Positions 14,932 through 23,650 of a stretch of 24,112 nt of DNA are shown here, in pieces. The number at the start of each line of letters is the position of its first letter. The stretch's first letter is position 1. A program made the translations under genes and the position numbers. Source of the DNA: JBFJVZ01 sp041623895 (lineage in GTDB: Bacteria > Planctomycetota > Planctomycetia > Pirellulales > Pirellulaceae). The DNA lies in NCBI GenBank assembly GCA_041623895.1, contig JBFJVZ010000060.1:1-24112 (forward strand). The letters run 5' to 3'. Below the pieces are notes generated by a model. That model was not told the DNA's origin. It did not search any database and saw only the letters and a program-made list of their open reading frames with translations.

Positions 14932-16209
14932 TTATTCCAGCAGCCCGCGCACGTAATCCTTAAACCCGCGCATGTCATCGGGAGTCTGTCCCGGGCCGAT
15001 GATCAGCGGGCCATCGTTGGCGGGGCCGCGCAAGCCGTGGCTGCCGCGTACCAACGTCGCGTCCAGCGGGATCACATCCATCTTGTAACGAAACCCGAGC
15101 TTCTTTTGGGCGACTCGAGCGATGGCGCGAGCCTTGCTGGTGAGGAACAGCTCGCAGGGGTCGTAGCCCGGTTTACGATGAATGTCCACCGTGCGGGCAA
15201 AGTCGGGTGCCCGCGCATCGTCCATCCAGTAGTAATAGCTGAACCAGGCGTTGGGCTGAGCCAGTGCGATCAATTCGCCACTACGAGGGTGATCCAGTTC
15301 CAGTTCGCCAGGCTCGACCACTCGATCGATGCCGGTAGCGGACTGCAGACGCGAGCGGACATCTTCGATCATCGCCGCATCGCGGACATAGACGTGCGCA
15401 ATCTGGTGATCGGCAACGGCGAAGGCAGCAGATTCTCCCGGCAGCAGCATTTCGCCGAACGGTCCGTCACGAACGGTCAGCCAGCCCGCTTGCCGCAAGA
15501 TCCGATTGATGTGCACCGGATGATCGACCGCCGTCAGCCCGTATTCAGAGACGACGACGACTTCCGCATCGACATCGCGGGCCGCATCAATGATTTGCGC
15601 TGCGCACTGGTCGACTTCGGCGACCCGCGCCGGATCATGTTGGGGAAAACGCTGAAAGTCGTAATCCAAGTGCGGCAGATAGGCGAGCGTTAGCTGTGGT
15701 TTCTTTTTTCGCAGCACCACCGCGGTCGCCTCCGCGATCCACGCCGAGCAGTCGAGTCCGGCAGCGGGTCCCCAAAAAGTGAAAAATGGAAACGGCCCCA
15801 GTCGCCCGGTCAGGTCGCATTCGGTGCGGTCGATAATGTCGAACACTTTCGAGCCATCGCAGCCGTAGTGCGGCTTGGGCGTTGCGCTGTACCGGACGGG
15901 AGAGGATTGGTTGAACCACCAAAACAGCTTGGCTGTCTCAACGCCCTCGTAGAGCTTTTCGCCTTGAATCAAGGAGTTGGCTTGTTGCCAAAAGCGGACT
16001 TCTTGCGTGTCGCGAAAATACCACCCGTTGCCGACGATGCCGTGATCCCGAGGGGCAAGTCCCGTCAGCATCGTTGCCTGCGCAGTACAGGTGACTGCGG
16101 GAATCGGGCTCCGCCACGGGTGGGCATCACCCAGCGAGGAAACCGCGGGTGCATGCTGTGCCAGACTGGGCGTCAGTCCAACCACATTGATGATGCAGAC
16201 TCGCTTCAT
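14932..16209 (-). CDS. Type I phosphodiesterase / nucleotide pyrophosphatase-like protein
   Basis: Member of the alkaline-phosphatase-fold phosphodiesterase group, 425 residues from ATG 16209 (MKRVCIINVVGLTPSL). This start follows the symporter stop by 25 bases; an upstream in-frame start would overlap that gene. PAVTCTAQATMLTG (about 38-51) holds the Thr expected as nucleophile. RDHGIVGNGWYFRDTQEVRFW follows in two blocks, as in planctomycete and cyanobacterial homologues. Later motifs are YLPHLDYDFQRFPQHDP, VVVVSEYGLTAVDHPVHIN and, near the C-terminus, RGSHGL. The usual N-terminal metal Asp and the DHG motif of classic NPP enzymes are altered (VVGL and SEYG), so the metal site may differ. 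No signal peptide is present, so it is probably cytoplasmic. The substrate is unknown. It likely shares an operon with the upstream symporter. Confidence 0.82.
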   Translation of the reverse strand: MKRVCIINVVGLTPSLAQHAPAVSSLGDAHPWRSPIPAVTCTAQATMLTGLAPRDHGIVGNGWYFRDTQEVRFWQQANSLIQGEKLYEGVETAKLFWWFNQSSPVRYSATPKPHYGCDGSKVFDIIDRTECDLTGRLGPFPFFTFWGPAAGLDCSAWIAEATAVVLRKKKPQLTLAYLPHLDYDFQRFPQHDPARVAEVDQCAAQIIDAARDVDAEVVVVSEYGLTAVDHPVHINRILRQAGWLTVRDGPFGEMLLPGESAAFAVADHQIAHVYVRDAAMIEDVRSRLQSATGIDRVVEPGELELDHPRSGELIALAQPNAWFSYYYWMDDARAPDFARTVDIHRKPGYDPCELFLTSKARAIARVAQKKLGFRYKMDVIPLDATLVRGSHGLRGPANDGPLIIGPGQTPDDMRGFKDYVRGLLE

Positions 16210-16234
16210 TGCCACATCATAGCTGGCGTGCCTG

Positions 16235-17956
16235 TCAGGAGGGTTCCGCTTTTGCCAGTTCGTTATTCTTATACTTTCGCCAATATTGGTCGAGTTGGCG
16301 TTTGACAATCCCGCTCATGATGAAGACGCCCAACAGGTTGGGGAAACTCATCCCCAGAATCATCAGGTCACTGAAATCCAGAATATTCCCGCGGGTCACG
16401 ATCGAGCCCAGGACTGCAAAAATCAGGAACACGACCTTGTAGATCATCGATGTTCGCGCGCCGAACAATTCGACCCAGCAGCGTTCTCCGTAGTACGACC
16501 AACTGATACAGGTCGAGTAGGCGAACAGCACGACAGCCAAGTACAGGATGTATCGGAACCAATCGTGTCCACCGGTCACGAAGGCGAACAGCGTGACCTT
16601 TGCTCCTTGACTGGCCTGGACGGCATCAGCTGTCTCGGGAGCGTCGTAAGCTCCCGTAATCACCACGACCAGGGCGGTCATGGTGCAGACCACCACCGTA
16701 TCAATGAACGGCTCCAGCAGGGCAACGATTCCTTCACTGACCGGTTCGTCGGTTCTGGCAGCCGAGTGGACGATGGCGGCCGAACCCACACCTGCTTCGT
16801 TGCTGAAGACCGCGCGTTGAATCCCGATCACCAGGACACCCAGAAAACCGCCGTAGGCTGCTTGCGGTGAAAACGCCTCACTGACGATCATCGTGATTGC
16901 GGCCGGAATAGCGTTCGCGTTAACAGCCAAGATGTACAGTGCGGCGATCACGTAGGCGATGCACATGAAGGGTACGATTCTGGCTGCAACGGCACCGATG
17001 GTGCGAATACCGCCGATGATCACCAACCCGATTGCGACGGCCATGACGATGCCATACAGGTACGGATGATCTTGCAGAATCGGCACGTCATCGCGGAGGA
17101 CTTCCAGTGACTGGCCGACCTGGAACGCATTTCCACCGCCGAAACTCGCCCCGATACAAAGCACCATGAAGACCACAGCCAACACGTTGCCCAGCTTGGC
17201 GAAGCCGAGATCTTTCAAGCCGGTTCTTAAATAACGCATCGGGCCGCCCAACACAGTGCCATCCACTTCGGTCACCCGATACAGCTGTCCCAGCGTGCAT
17301 TCGGCGAACTTGGCGGTCATGCCGAGTAGTCCGACCAGAATGATCCAAAAGGTTGCCCCCGGGCCGCCGCTGCTAATCGCGATGGCGACACCCGCGATGT
17401 TGCCCAGCCCGACAGTTGCCGAAAGCGCAGCGGCAAGCGCTTGAAAGTGTGAGACTTCGCCCGGTTCCCCCGGCGTGTCGTATTTGCCGCGTGTCAGGTC
17501 GATGGCGTGTCGGAAAGCGCGCAGGTTGATGAAGCCCATTTTGATCGTCAAGAACAGACCGCCGGCTAACAGCCAGGCCACGACAAAAGGGATCTTCGTG
17601 CCCAACCACTGTTCGGTCCCAAAGTCAAAAAAGAGCACCGTCGCGGTAGGCGCCACAACGTATTGGCCGAACGCGCCGTCGATCTTTTGGATCCAGGTGG
17701 TTTTGGTTTCGGCTGGCTGGTCGGTTTGATCTTGCTGCTGCGTCCGGCTGTTCGCTTCGGCCGCATCGTCAGCTGGGCTGTTGCCGTCTTGCGCCGCAGC
17801 GGTCTGTTCTGTGGGGGCATCGTCAACAACGGTATCGCCCTGTTCCCCGCTGGTGGTCTGTTCTGTGGGGGCATCCGATTGCGGTGAGGCCCAAAGCGTG
17901 GCTGGGGCCAAAAACGATGCGAATGCTAGCAGCAGTAAGATTCGGGCAACGGCCAT
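16235..17956 (-). CDS. Alanine/glycine:cation symporter (AGCS family)
   Basis: Inner-membrane secondary transporter of 573 residues that imports alanine or glycine with Na+ or H+. Family motifs are clear: ALSATVGLGNIAGVAIAI then SSGGPGATFWIILVGLLGM, and SNEAGVGSAAIVHSAARTD followed by EPFIDTVVVCTMTALVV. About ten hydrophobic helices start near residue 100. Unusual is the N-terminus: a cleavable-looking signal sequence (MAVARILLLLAFASFLAPATLWA) is followed by about 75 acidic, Gln/Thr-rich residues containing the repeat DAPTEQT twice before the first transporter helix. ATG 17956 is supported by the signal sequence; typical AGCS proteins are about 450-480 residues. The phosphodiesterase-like gene follows after 25 bases on the same strand. 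Confidence 0.93.
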   Translation of the reverse strand: MAVARILLLLAFASFLAPATLWASPQSDAPTEQTTSGEQGDTVVDDAPTEQTAAAQDGNSPADDAAEANSRTQQQDQTDQPAETKTTWIQKIDGAFGQYVVAPTATVLFFDFGTEQWLGTKIPFVVAWLLAGGLFLTIKMGFINLRAFRHAIDLTRGKYDTPGEPGEVSHFQALAAALSATVGLGNIAGVAIAISSGGPGATFWIILVGLLGMTAKFAECTLGQLYRVTEVDGTVLGGPMRYLRTGLKDLGFAKLGNVLAVVFMVLCIGASFGGGNAFQVGQSLEVLRDDVPILQDHPYLYGIVMAVAIGLVIIGGIRTIGAVAARIVPFMCIAYVIAALYILAVNANAIPAAITMIVSEAFSPQAAYGGFLGVLVIGIQRAVFSNEAGVGSAAIVHSAARTDEPVSEGIVALLEPFIDTVVVCTMTALVVVITGAYDAPETADAVQASQGAKVTLFAFVTGGHDWFRYILYLAVVLFAYSTCISWSYYGERCWVELFGARTSMIYKVVFLIFAVLGSIVTRGNILDFSDLMILGMSFPNLLGVFIMSGIVKRQLDQYWRKYKNNELAKAEPS

Positions 17957-18084
17957 GGCGCACTCAGGAGGCAGCGTTAACTGGACGAAACAGGCTGGAG
18001 ATTGTGAATCAGCAACAGGCTAAGGACTAGATCGCCTGAAATCGACACCAACTAAGCCGCCGGGCAACGCCGTAGCGGATTCTT

Positions 18085-18150
18085 GTAGCCGGATTCGCCA
18101 GAATTCGGGGGTTTTCCTCGGCACGACCGAAGTCTGGCGACTCCGGCTAC
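18085..18150. repeat. Imperfect 24-bp inverted repeat (REP-like)
   Basis: The left arm 18085-18108 (GTAGCCGGATTCGCCAGA...) and right arm 18127-18150 (...TCTGGCGACTCCGGCTAC) pair at 22 of 24 positions, with an 18-base loop. It lies in the 406-base gene-free gap between the symporter and tRNA-Phe. The sequence resembles short dispersed palindromes found between planctomycete genes. No gene is supported in the rest of this gap. Confidence 0.7.
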
Positions 18151-18362
18151 GAAAGAAATGCTGCGAAACTGGGAACACAAATTCGCTACGAGCTCCGTAA
18201 AGGGGGGGTACAAAATCGCCGAAAACAAGCGAATTGTCGTTCGCGGGCGCGCGAATTCGTCGTCGATATCACGGGACGAAGTGCGAAAAAACAGCCCGCG
18301 CAGAAATCAGCCGGCAGAGTTGGGAAAAACCTATTCGCGGGGGTAGGCTGAAAAGAGAAAAG

Positions 18363-18435
18363 TGGTCAGGGGCGGGCTCGAACCGCCGACACCGGCCTTT
18401 TCAGGGCCGTGCTCTACCAACTGAGCTACCTGACC
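18363..18435 (-). tRNA. tRNA-Phe (GAA)
   Basis: A complete 73-nt cloverleaf on the minus strand. The acceptor stem is GGTCAGG/CCTGACC with discriminator A, and the D arm is GCTC...GAGC. The anticodon stem CGGCC/GGCCG carries the loop CTGAAAA, giving anticodon GAA, and the T arm GGCGG/CCGCC carries TTCGAGC. The 3' CCA is not encoded (the next bases are CTT), so it must be added by the CCA enzyme. A T-rich stretch (CTTTTCTC) follows directly and may end transcription. Confidence 0.97.
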
Positions 18436-18589
18436 AAAATGGCATCGCTCCCTCACCAGCAGCGATCAAACTATCAAAAGCGGGTGCGAGGATCAATTCG
18501 ACGGGGGGCGATCCTAGGGTATGATGCTAAATCCCGTCAATCGGTTCGTTTAGACAATTAGCCAGCAAAGAAATCGATCGATTCCAGCC

Positions 18590-20251
18590 ATGGTGAGAAG
18601 CAAAATGAGATTTGCAAAGAGCTCGATTCACGTTGCCGTGACACTGATTCTTTTCGTCGCCTGCTCGCTGCCGAGCCGTCGGGCCTGGAGCTACACGCCG
18701 CAAGATCCGGTTGTCCAAGCGATGGTCAATCGTGGGCTCGCGTACTTGGAAGGCGTTGACTGGAAGGGCGGGATCAAGCAGATGGACGGCACAAAAATCT
18801 TGGCCGCTTATGCCCATTACAAGGTCAAGCACAATCCGAGTCATCCTTTGGTTCAGGAGGGCATCAAGTCGGTCAATGCAATCTTGAAAATTGTTGAGAC
18901 CGATCCGAACTCGAAAAAGATGAATTACGAAGTTGCGGTAGCGGTTTTGCTGTTGGCCGAGATCGACCCCAAAGCTTACGACTCACAGCTACGGACGTTT
19001 CAGAAATACCTGTTCGATGCTCAGCGAGCTCATGGCGGCTGGACGTATTTTGCGGTCGAGCATGGTGATGTTTCCCAAACGCAATACGCATTGTTGGCGA
19101 TTTGGACCCTCGATCGCGTGGGCATCAAGCTTGACTACCGCAAGGTCGCCGCTGCGGCTCAGTGGCTGTTGCGCGTTCAAGATCCATCGGGTGCCTGGCC
19201 GTATCACGGTGTCGACCCCGGTCGTGGAGGTCTGATCGGGCAAGACGAGCTGAGTTATTCCATGGCGATTGCTGGCGGCAGCAGTGTTTTGATAGCCGGT
19301 GACGCACTCCGGCTGTGGGGTGACCTTACCGAGAACGACACGGGCATTTTCGGTCTGCCGCAAGCGGTCAAAGTTTCCAGGGCCGATGAAAATGTCGAGC
19401 GGCGGCAACGCGCCTCGCTTTCCTCAAAACCGATATTGGCCGCCTGCGATCGGATGGACGCTTATCGGGGCAAGAATCCGTATCGCCGCAAGCCCGACGA
19501 TTGGTTTTATTACCAGCTGTATACCTTGGAGCGTTACGAGAGCTTTCTGGAGACCGCTTATGCCGAGTCAAAGGATTTGAGTCCGGACTGGTACAATCGA
19601 GGCGTCGACGAGTTGCGAAGATCTCAGGATGGCCGTAGCGGTGGCTGGATCGCTGGCTCTCCGGCTTCGCATCCGGTCAAGACCGCGTTCGCCGTTCTGT
19701 TTCTGATTCGCAGTACCCAAACCGCGATCAAGACGATGGGTGAAGGTACTGCGCGAGGCGGTTGGGGATTCGGCGAAGATGTCAGCAAAGCCGAATTGGG
19801 GGCCGACGGCAGTGTCAAAACAAAGCCGATCGCGGTCGCCGTGACCGATTTGCTGAACATTTTGGAAGGCGACAATGCCGACTCGTTGGCTGACAAGTCA
19901 TTGCCGGAAGATCTGCAGTTGTCGGAAGAACCGGTGGCCAGGGCTGCCCAGCTGGACCGTTTGGAGCGTTTGGTGCGGGGCAGCAGATCGTGGCAGGCCC
20001 GCCGGGTCGCCTCGCGATTGTTAGGCAAGAGTGACGAGTTCCGGGTGGTCCCTGCTCTGATTTTCGCACTCACCGATCCCGACCCCATGGTCAAGCGTTT
20101 TGCCCGTGACGGACTGCGCTACATCAGTCGTAAGTTCGAGGGTTTCGGCATGCCGGACAAGCCATCGGTGGCACAAATCAACGATGCTCAGAAGAAGTGG
20201 CGTGCCTGGTACTTGAGCGTGCGACCGGATTACGTGTTTATCGACCAGTGA
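18590..20251 (+). CDS. Exported squalene-cyclase/prenyltransferase-fold protein with HEAT-like C-terminus
   Basis: 553 residues with an N-terminal signal peptide (KSSIHVAVTLILFVACSLP). Start ATG 18590 or ATG 18605 both preserve it. The middle (about 40-430) is an alpha/alpha toroid like squalene cyclases and prenyltransferases, marked by repeated Gly-Trp turns: QRAHGGWTYF (about 145-154), VQDPSGAWPYHG (about 196-207), RRSQDGRSGGWIAG and ARGGWGFGED. The catalytic Asp-rich motif of true cyclases (DxDD or DCTAE) is not seen, so a binding or scaffold role is more likely. The C-terminus (about 450-530) reads like HEAT repeats (VPALIFALTDPDPMVKRFARDGLRYI). It is the first gene of the run leading to the ExbB/ExbD genes, so it probably works at the cell envelope with them. 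The ligand is unknown. Confidence 0.8.
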   Translation: MVRSKMRFAKSSIHVAVTLILFVACSLPSRRAWSYTPQDPVVQAMVNRGLAYLEGVDWKGGIKQMDGTKILAAYAHYKVKHNPSHPLVQEGIKSVNAILKIVETDPNSKKMNYEVAVAVLLLAEIDPKAYDSQLRTFQKYLFDAQRAHGGWTYFAVEHGDVSQTQYALLAIWTLDRVGIKLDYRKVAAAAQWLLRVQDPSGAWPYHGVDPGRGGLIGQDELSYSMAIAGGSSVLIAGDALRLWGDLTENDTGIFGLPQAVKVSRADENVERRQRASLSSKPILAACDRMDAYRGKNPYRRKPDDWFYYQLYTLERYESFLETAYAESKDLSPDWYNRGVDELRRSQDGRSGGWIAGSPASHPVKTAFAVLFLIRSTQTAIKTMGEGTARGGWGFGEDVSKAELGADGSVKTKPIAVAVTDLLNILEGDNADSLADKSLPEDLQLSEEPVARAAQLDRLERLVRGSRSWQARRVASRLLGKSDEFRVVPALIFALTDPDPMVKRFARDGLRYISRKFEGFGMPDKPSVAQINDAQKKWRAWYLSVRPDYVFIDQ

Positions 20252-20338
20252 TGATCCGCTCTGGTTTACCTTCGATTAGGCCAGCAAGTACACTAACGGG
20301 TAACCAGCGACGCGGCATCAATCCTTCGGAAAACCCAG

Positions 20339-21271
20339 ATGGCATCGGTAACTGAAACCGACTCGGCGGTCGACGACCTCAGCGGTCCCGACGAGCTCGA
20401 TCAGCGCGATCAAGAACGCCAGATGATGCGAATCAGTCGATTCGACATCGTCACCTCGCTGTTCATGGCCTTGATACTGTTCATCGGCACGTTCGTGCTG
20501 ATGTTGTTCATCATTTGGTTATTGAGTGGCGATCCAAGACCAAAGCCGCTGGCGCCGCTGATTGAGAATCCGGCGGGCCGCGGTGAAAACCCGGAAGGCT
20601 TTGAACGCGACTTTGAACCGCCGGGTGCGGAGGAAGTCGAAGAGCTGATGGAGCCAACTTTGGCCGATACGATTGAAGCGGTTACCGACGCGGTCAGCAC
20701 GGTCGCCGCGTCGCTGACAACCGCCGACACCAGTCAAACCGCGACCACCACGGGAACAGGACAAGGTGACAGTCGTCCGCCCGGGCCAGCCGGTGAGGGT
20801 GACGACATCATCCCGCGGTGGGAACGCTGGGAGCTGAATTTCAAAGCCAGCAATCAACGCGAGTACGCTCAGCAATTGGACTTTTACAAAATCGAATTGG
20901 GTGCTTTCGGTGGTGGTTTGCAGGGACTCGACTATGCATCCAACTTGTCGACCGCACCGAAGAAGAGCCACAACGACAATCCGAAAGAAGAGAAACGAAT
21001 CTACTTCTCTTGGAAGTCGGCGACACCGTTCATCTCCTACGAGCGGAATTTTCTGCAGCGCGCCGGAGTGCAGCTGCCGGCGGGGCGTAACGTCGTTCGA
21101 ATGATTCCCAAGTCTCTGGAAGACATCCTGGCCAATTTGGAAAAAGACTACGCCGACAGCAAGAGCAAGGTTTGGCCAAACGACATCGCCAAAACCGTTT
21201 TTGAGAGTAAAGCGAGCGGCAGCGGCTATTCATTCGAGGTCACGAGCCAACGGTACCGGAGGGGCAGGTAG
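20339..21271 (+). CDS. Single-pass membrane protein, TonB-like topology (paralog 1)
   Basis: 310 residues of an unrecognised family. It has a cytoplasmic charged N-terminus (about 1-35) and one transmembrane helix at about 38-63 (DIVTSLFMALILFIGTFV then LMLFIIWLLSG). An acidic Pro/Thr-rich spacer (about 65-158) leads to a compact C-terminal domain at about 160-308 with WELNFKASNQREYAQQLDF, AFGGGLQGLDYAS, KRIYFSWKSATPFISYE and YSFEVTSQRYRRG. The next gene is a clear paralog: RFD before the helix, YAxQLDF, GLDYAS, RxYFSW and SQRYxRG are shared. The position between an exported protein and ExbB/ExbD, plus the topology, suggest a transducer like TonB or TolA. There is no His in the helix and no sequence similarity to those proteins that I can see, so this role is inference. 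Confidence 0.75.
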   Translation: MASVTETDSAVDDLSGPDELDQRDQERQMMRISRFDIVTSLFMALILFIGTFVLMLFIIWLLSGDPRPKPLAPLIENPAGRGENPEGFERDFEPPGAEEVEELMEPTLADTIEAVTDAVSTVAASLTTADTSQTATTTGTGQGDSRPPGPAGEGDDIIPRWERWELNFKASNQREYAQQLDFYKIELGAFGGGLQGLDYASNLSTAPKKSHNDNPKEEKRIYFSWKSATPFISYERNFLQRAGVQLPAGRNVVRMIPKSLEDILANLEKDYADSKSKVWPNDIAKTVFESKASGSGYSFEVTSQRYRRGR

Positions 21272-21274
21272 ACA

Positions 21275-22282
21275 ATGCGTTCGAGATTGGCGCGAATCAT
21301 CGCCATTCTTAACGAGCATGCATTCATTCCTCAGCTTCAGGATGGGATCGTGACGCCAGTCATTCACTTGGAATCTCCACGACGCCCCGCCGCGCGATTG
21401 CCAGCAGGCTCGGGTACCGGCGCTTTACCCGTGATGCAACCAAGTCGATTTGACTTGCTGACATCGTTCTTGTTGGCCGTGCTGGTTTTGGTTGCCAGCT
21501 GGGTGCTGGCGCTGTTGATGATTTGGATGCTGGCGGGGACAGAACCGGAATTGCCGGATCGTCAACCACCATTGCTGTTGGCGTCGGCTGCCGCACCTGC
21601 GGGGGAGCAAGCAGATTTTGAAGTGCCCGCTGCGGCGGAAGTCACCGATCTGGCCGCGCCAACCCTGGCGAACCTGGTAGCCGACATCGAAACCTTCAGT
21701 CAGAACGTTGTGCAAGAAGACGGCGTTGAGTCGACCCTCGCAACAGCGTCGGCTGACAACCGGAGCGCCGGGCCGTCAGAGGAAGGCCGCGACAGAGTTG
21801 GCGTGCGGCTGCGTTGGGAGCTGACCTTTCGTGCCTCAGGCCGCCAGGACTATGCCCGGCAACTGGACTTTCATGGCATCGAATTGGCCGCTTTCGGCGG
21901 TGTTCGACCGGGACTTGACTACGCTTCGCAGCTGACCGTGGGGCCGTGGGCTCGGCATGCCGCGAACCCCCGCGGCGAACAGCGGCTTTATTTCTCCTGG
22001 GTCCGTCCAAGTCCCTTGGCGACGTACGAGCGACAGCTACTTGAGCGGGCCGGAATTGTCAGCGGTGGCAGACAAATCGTGAAATTTATTCCCCCGGAGC
22101 TGGAAATCCGGCTCGCCGACCTTGAACTTGAATATGCTCAGTCTTTCGGGGTTTCCACCCCGCAGTTGATTGCCAGAACCGTATTTCGCAGTGAGCCCAT
22201 GCGAACCGGTTACCGGTTCATCGTGGCCAGCCAGCGATACAAACGCGGCTCGTCGGTGGTCAGCGGCGGGGCAAAAAACTAA
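21275..22282 (+). CDS. Single-pass membrane protein, TonB-like topology (paralog 2)
   Basis: 335 residues, a tandem paralog of the preceding gene. ATG 21275 follows its stop by 3 bases, and GGAGGGG (21258-21264) lies at usable distance. ATG 21434 is an alternative that would give a short N-terminus just before SRFDLLTSFLL. One helix spans about 60-88 (LLTSFLLAVLVLVASWVLAL then LMIWMLAG). A Pro/Ala/Glu spacer (about 90-175) leads to the C-terminal domain with RWELTFRASGRQDYARQLDF, AFGGVRPGLDYASQL, QRLYFSWVRPSPLATYERQ and FIVASQRYKRG. The spacers of the two paralogs do not align, while the helix and C-terminal domain do. This fits duplication followed by divergence of the linker. The role is probably the same class as its partner; a heterodimer is possible. 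Confidence 0.75.
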   Translation: MRSRLARIIAILNEHAFIPQLQDGIVTPVIHLESPRRPAARLPAGSGTGALPVMQPSRFDLLTSFLLAVLVLVASWVLALLMIWMLAGTEPELPDRQPPLLLASAAAPAGEQADFEVPAAAEVTDLAAPTLANLVADIETFSQNVVQEDGVESTLATASADNRSAGPSEEGRDRVGVRLRWELTFRASGRQDYARQLDFHGIELAAFGGVRPGLDYASQLTVGPWARHAANPRGEQRLYFSWVRPSPLATYERQLLERAGIVSGGRQIVKFIPPELEIRLADLELEYAQSFGVSTPQLIARTVFRSEPMRTGYRFIVASQRYKRGSSVVSGGAKN

Positions 22283-22411
22283 CTTGTCAGAATTAAGTGG
22301 TGTGATCGGAGCGCCGGCCGGACCGGACAGCTGGACGGGAAGGTCGTTGGTGGCCTTCGGTGCCCGCCGCTCACGCAGATTACTCGTTCGCTAGAAAAGG
22401 CCTGGAAATAG

Positions 22412-23101
22412 ATGTTTCTTGCTGAAATGTCGTTATTCGACATCATTGCCAACGCAACCTACTTTGCCTTGGCGGCCGTTGCACTCTGGGGGTTGTACTG
22501 CATCGTGGTCGTTTGGACGCGAGTGGCACAAAAACGCTTCAAGAACGAGAAAGAGCAAGATGCGTTCTTGGACGACATCGAACAGATGCTCAGTGCCGGA
22601 GACTTTGAAGGCGTGGCCGAATACTGCGATGGTGATTCGCGCGCCATTCCGCAAATGCTGGAGCTGGCTGTTGCCCATCATGAGCTGGGATTCAAGCGTG
22701 CGCGGCAAATCATGATGGACCGATACCAGCGCGACGTGATGGCGGACTTGGAGTACCGGCTTAGTTGGGTGGGAACCGTGATCAAGAGTGCTCCGATGAT
22801 TGGACTGTTCGGAACGGTGTTCGGAATGATGGGCGCCTTCAAGACACTTGCCACGGCGGAGACGGTCGAGCCGGCAGCCTTGGCCGGTGACATTCAGCTG
22901 GCCTTGATCACGACCGCCAGTGGTTTGGCGATCGCCATTCCGCTGATCATCCTGGTGGCCAATGTCAACATTCGAATCGCCAAGATGGAAGACCTGGTAG
23001 GAGCCGGGATGACGCGATCACTCGACGCGTTCAAATCGGGGATTGCTAACGGTGGCCCGGGCGCACGGGCGACTTCGGTGGAGGTGGCTGACGCACTGTA
23101 A
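22412..23101 (+). CDS. MotA/TolQ/ExbB-type proton channel protein
   Basis: 229-residue inner-membrane protein of the TolQ/ExbB family, which forms the proton-conducting stator around ExbD/TolR helices. The first helix is at about 11-36 (IIANATYFALAAVALWGLYC). A cytoplasmic helical region follows (EKEQDAFLDDIEQMLSAGDFEGVAEYC). The family core has LSWVGTVIKSAPMIGLFGTV followed by FGMMGAF (about 118-145), and IQLALITTASGLAIAIPLII (about 167-186). The conserved GLFGTVxGMMxAF and ALxTTxxGLxxAIP patterns identify it firmly. Start ATG 22412 is chosen; ATG 22427 is a near alternative. It is followed by two ExbD-like genes, giving a complete ExbB-ExbD module. Confidence 0.93.
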   Translation: MFLAEMSLFDIIANATYFALAAVALWGLYCIVVVWTRVAQKRFKNEKEQDAFLDDIEQMLSAGDFEGVAEYCDGDSRAIPQMLELAVAHHELGFKRARQIMMDRYQRDVMADLEYRLSWVGTVIKSAPMIGLFGTVFGMMGAFKTLATAETVEPAALAGDIQLALITTASGLAIAIPLIILVANVNIRIAKMEDLVGAGMTRSLDAFKSGIANGGPGARATSVEVADAL

Positions 23102-23149
23102 TCCATTAGCAATACATTTTCTTACAAGTAAACGAACAAAGCGAATCTG

Positions 23150-23608
23150 ATGGACGACGACGATCTTGTACTGCCGCGCAGAAAACGTGATGAAGAAGAA
23201 ATGGACATCACGCCGATGATCGACATTACTTTTTTGCTGCTGATCTTCTTTGTTGTCTGCTCCAAAATGGATCCCACCCAGACCGGGATGATTCCCGATG
23301 CGGATAACGGAGTCGCCGTGTCGGCCAAAGACTCGGCCGTGATCTTCATCGAACCGGCGGGCAAAGACAAAGTTAAAGTCATGCGTCTGGATAAAACAGA
23401 GTTCAGCACCGATGAGGCGATTCAAAGCTCGGAGATCGTCGAATACGTCAGCAATGAACTGGAAAAATCAATCAACCGTAATAAAAACCAGGTCATGATC
23501 ATGGGGGCTGCCGAGGTTAAAGTCGCCGAGGTCACGCGAATTCAGCGAATCATCGGCGACGCGTTCCAGGATATTGAGTCAACGTACATAGCGGTCAAAG
23601 AGGATTAG
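23150..23608 (+). CDS. ExbD/TolR-type protein 1
   Basis: 152-residue single-pass protein of the ExbD/TolR family. The basic/acidic N-terminus (LPRRKRDEEEMDITPMID) leads into the helix ITFLLLIFFVVCSKM. The Asp of MID near the helix start is the proton-carrying residue of the family (Asp25 in E. coli ExbD). The periplasmic part (about 45-150) has the expected alpha/beta pattern, with EIVEYVSNELEKSINRNKNQ and VMIMGAAEVKVAEV. It works with the ExbB-type channel just upstream to convert proton flow into movement of a partner protein. No strong Shine-Dalgarno site is seen before ATG 23150. Confidence 0.92.
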   Translation: MDDDDLVLPRRKRDEEEMDITPMIDITFLLLIFFVVCSKMDPTQTGMIPDADNGVAVSAKDSAVIFIEPAGKDKVKVMRLDKTEFSTDEAIQSSEIVEYVSNELEKSINRNKNQVMIMGAAEVKVAEVTRIQRIIGDAFQDIESTYIAVKED

Positions 23609-23650
23609 CAGCCGAACCGTTGATTTTTTACCCCTCAGTAGCAACAGATA

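Noticed and set aside
14769..14963. 64-codon plus-strand frame across the palindrome at 14757-14809
   Set aside because: It is made largely of the inverted repeat and runs into the convergent phosphodiesterase gene.
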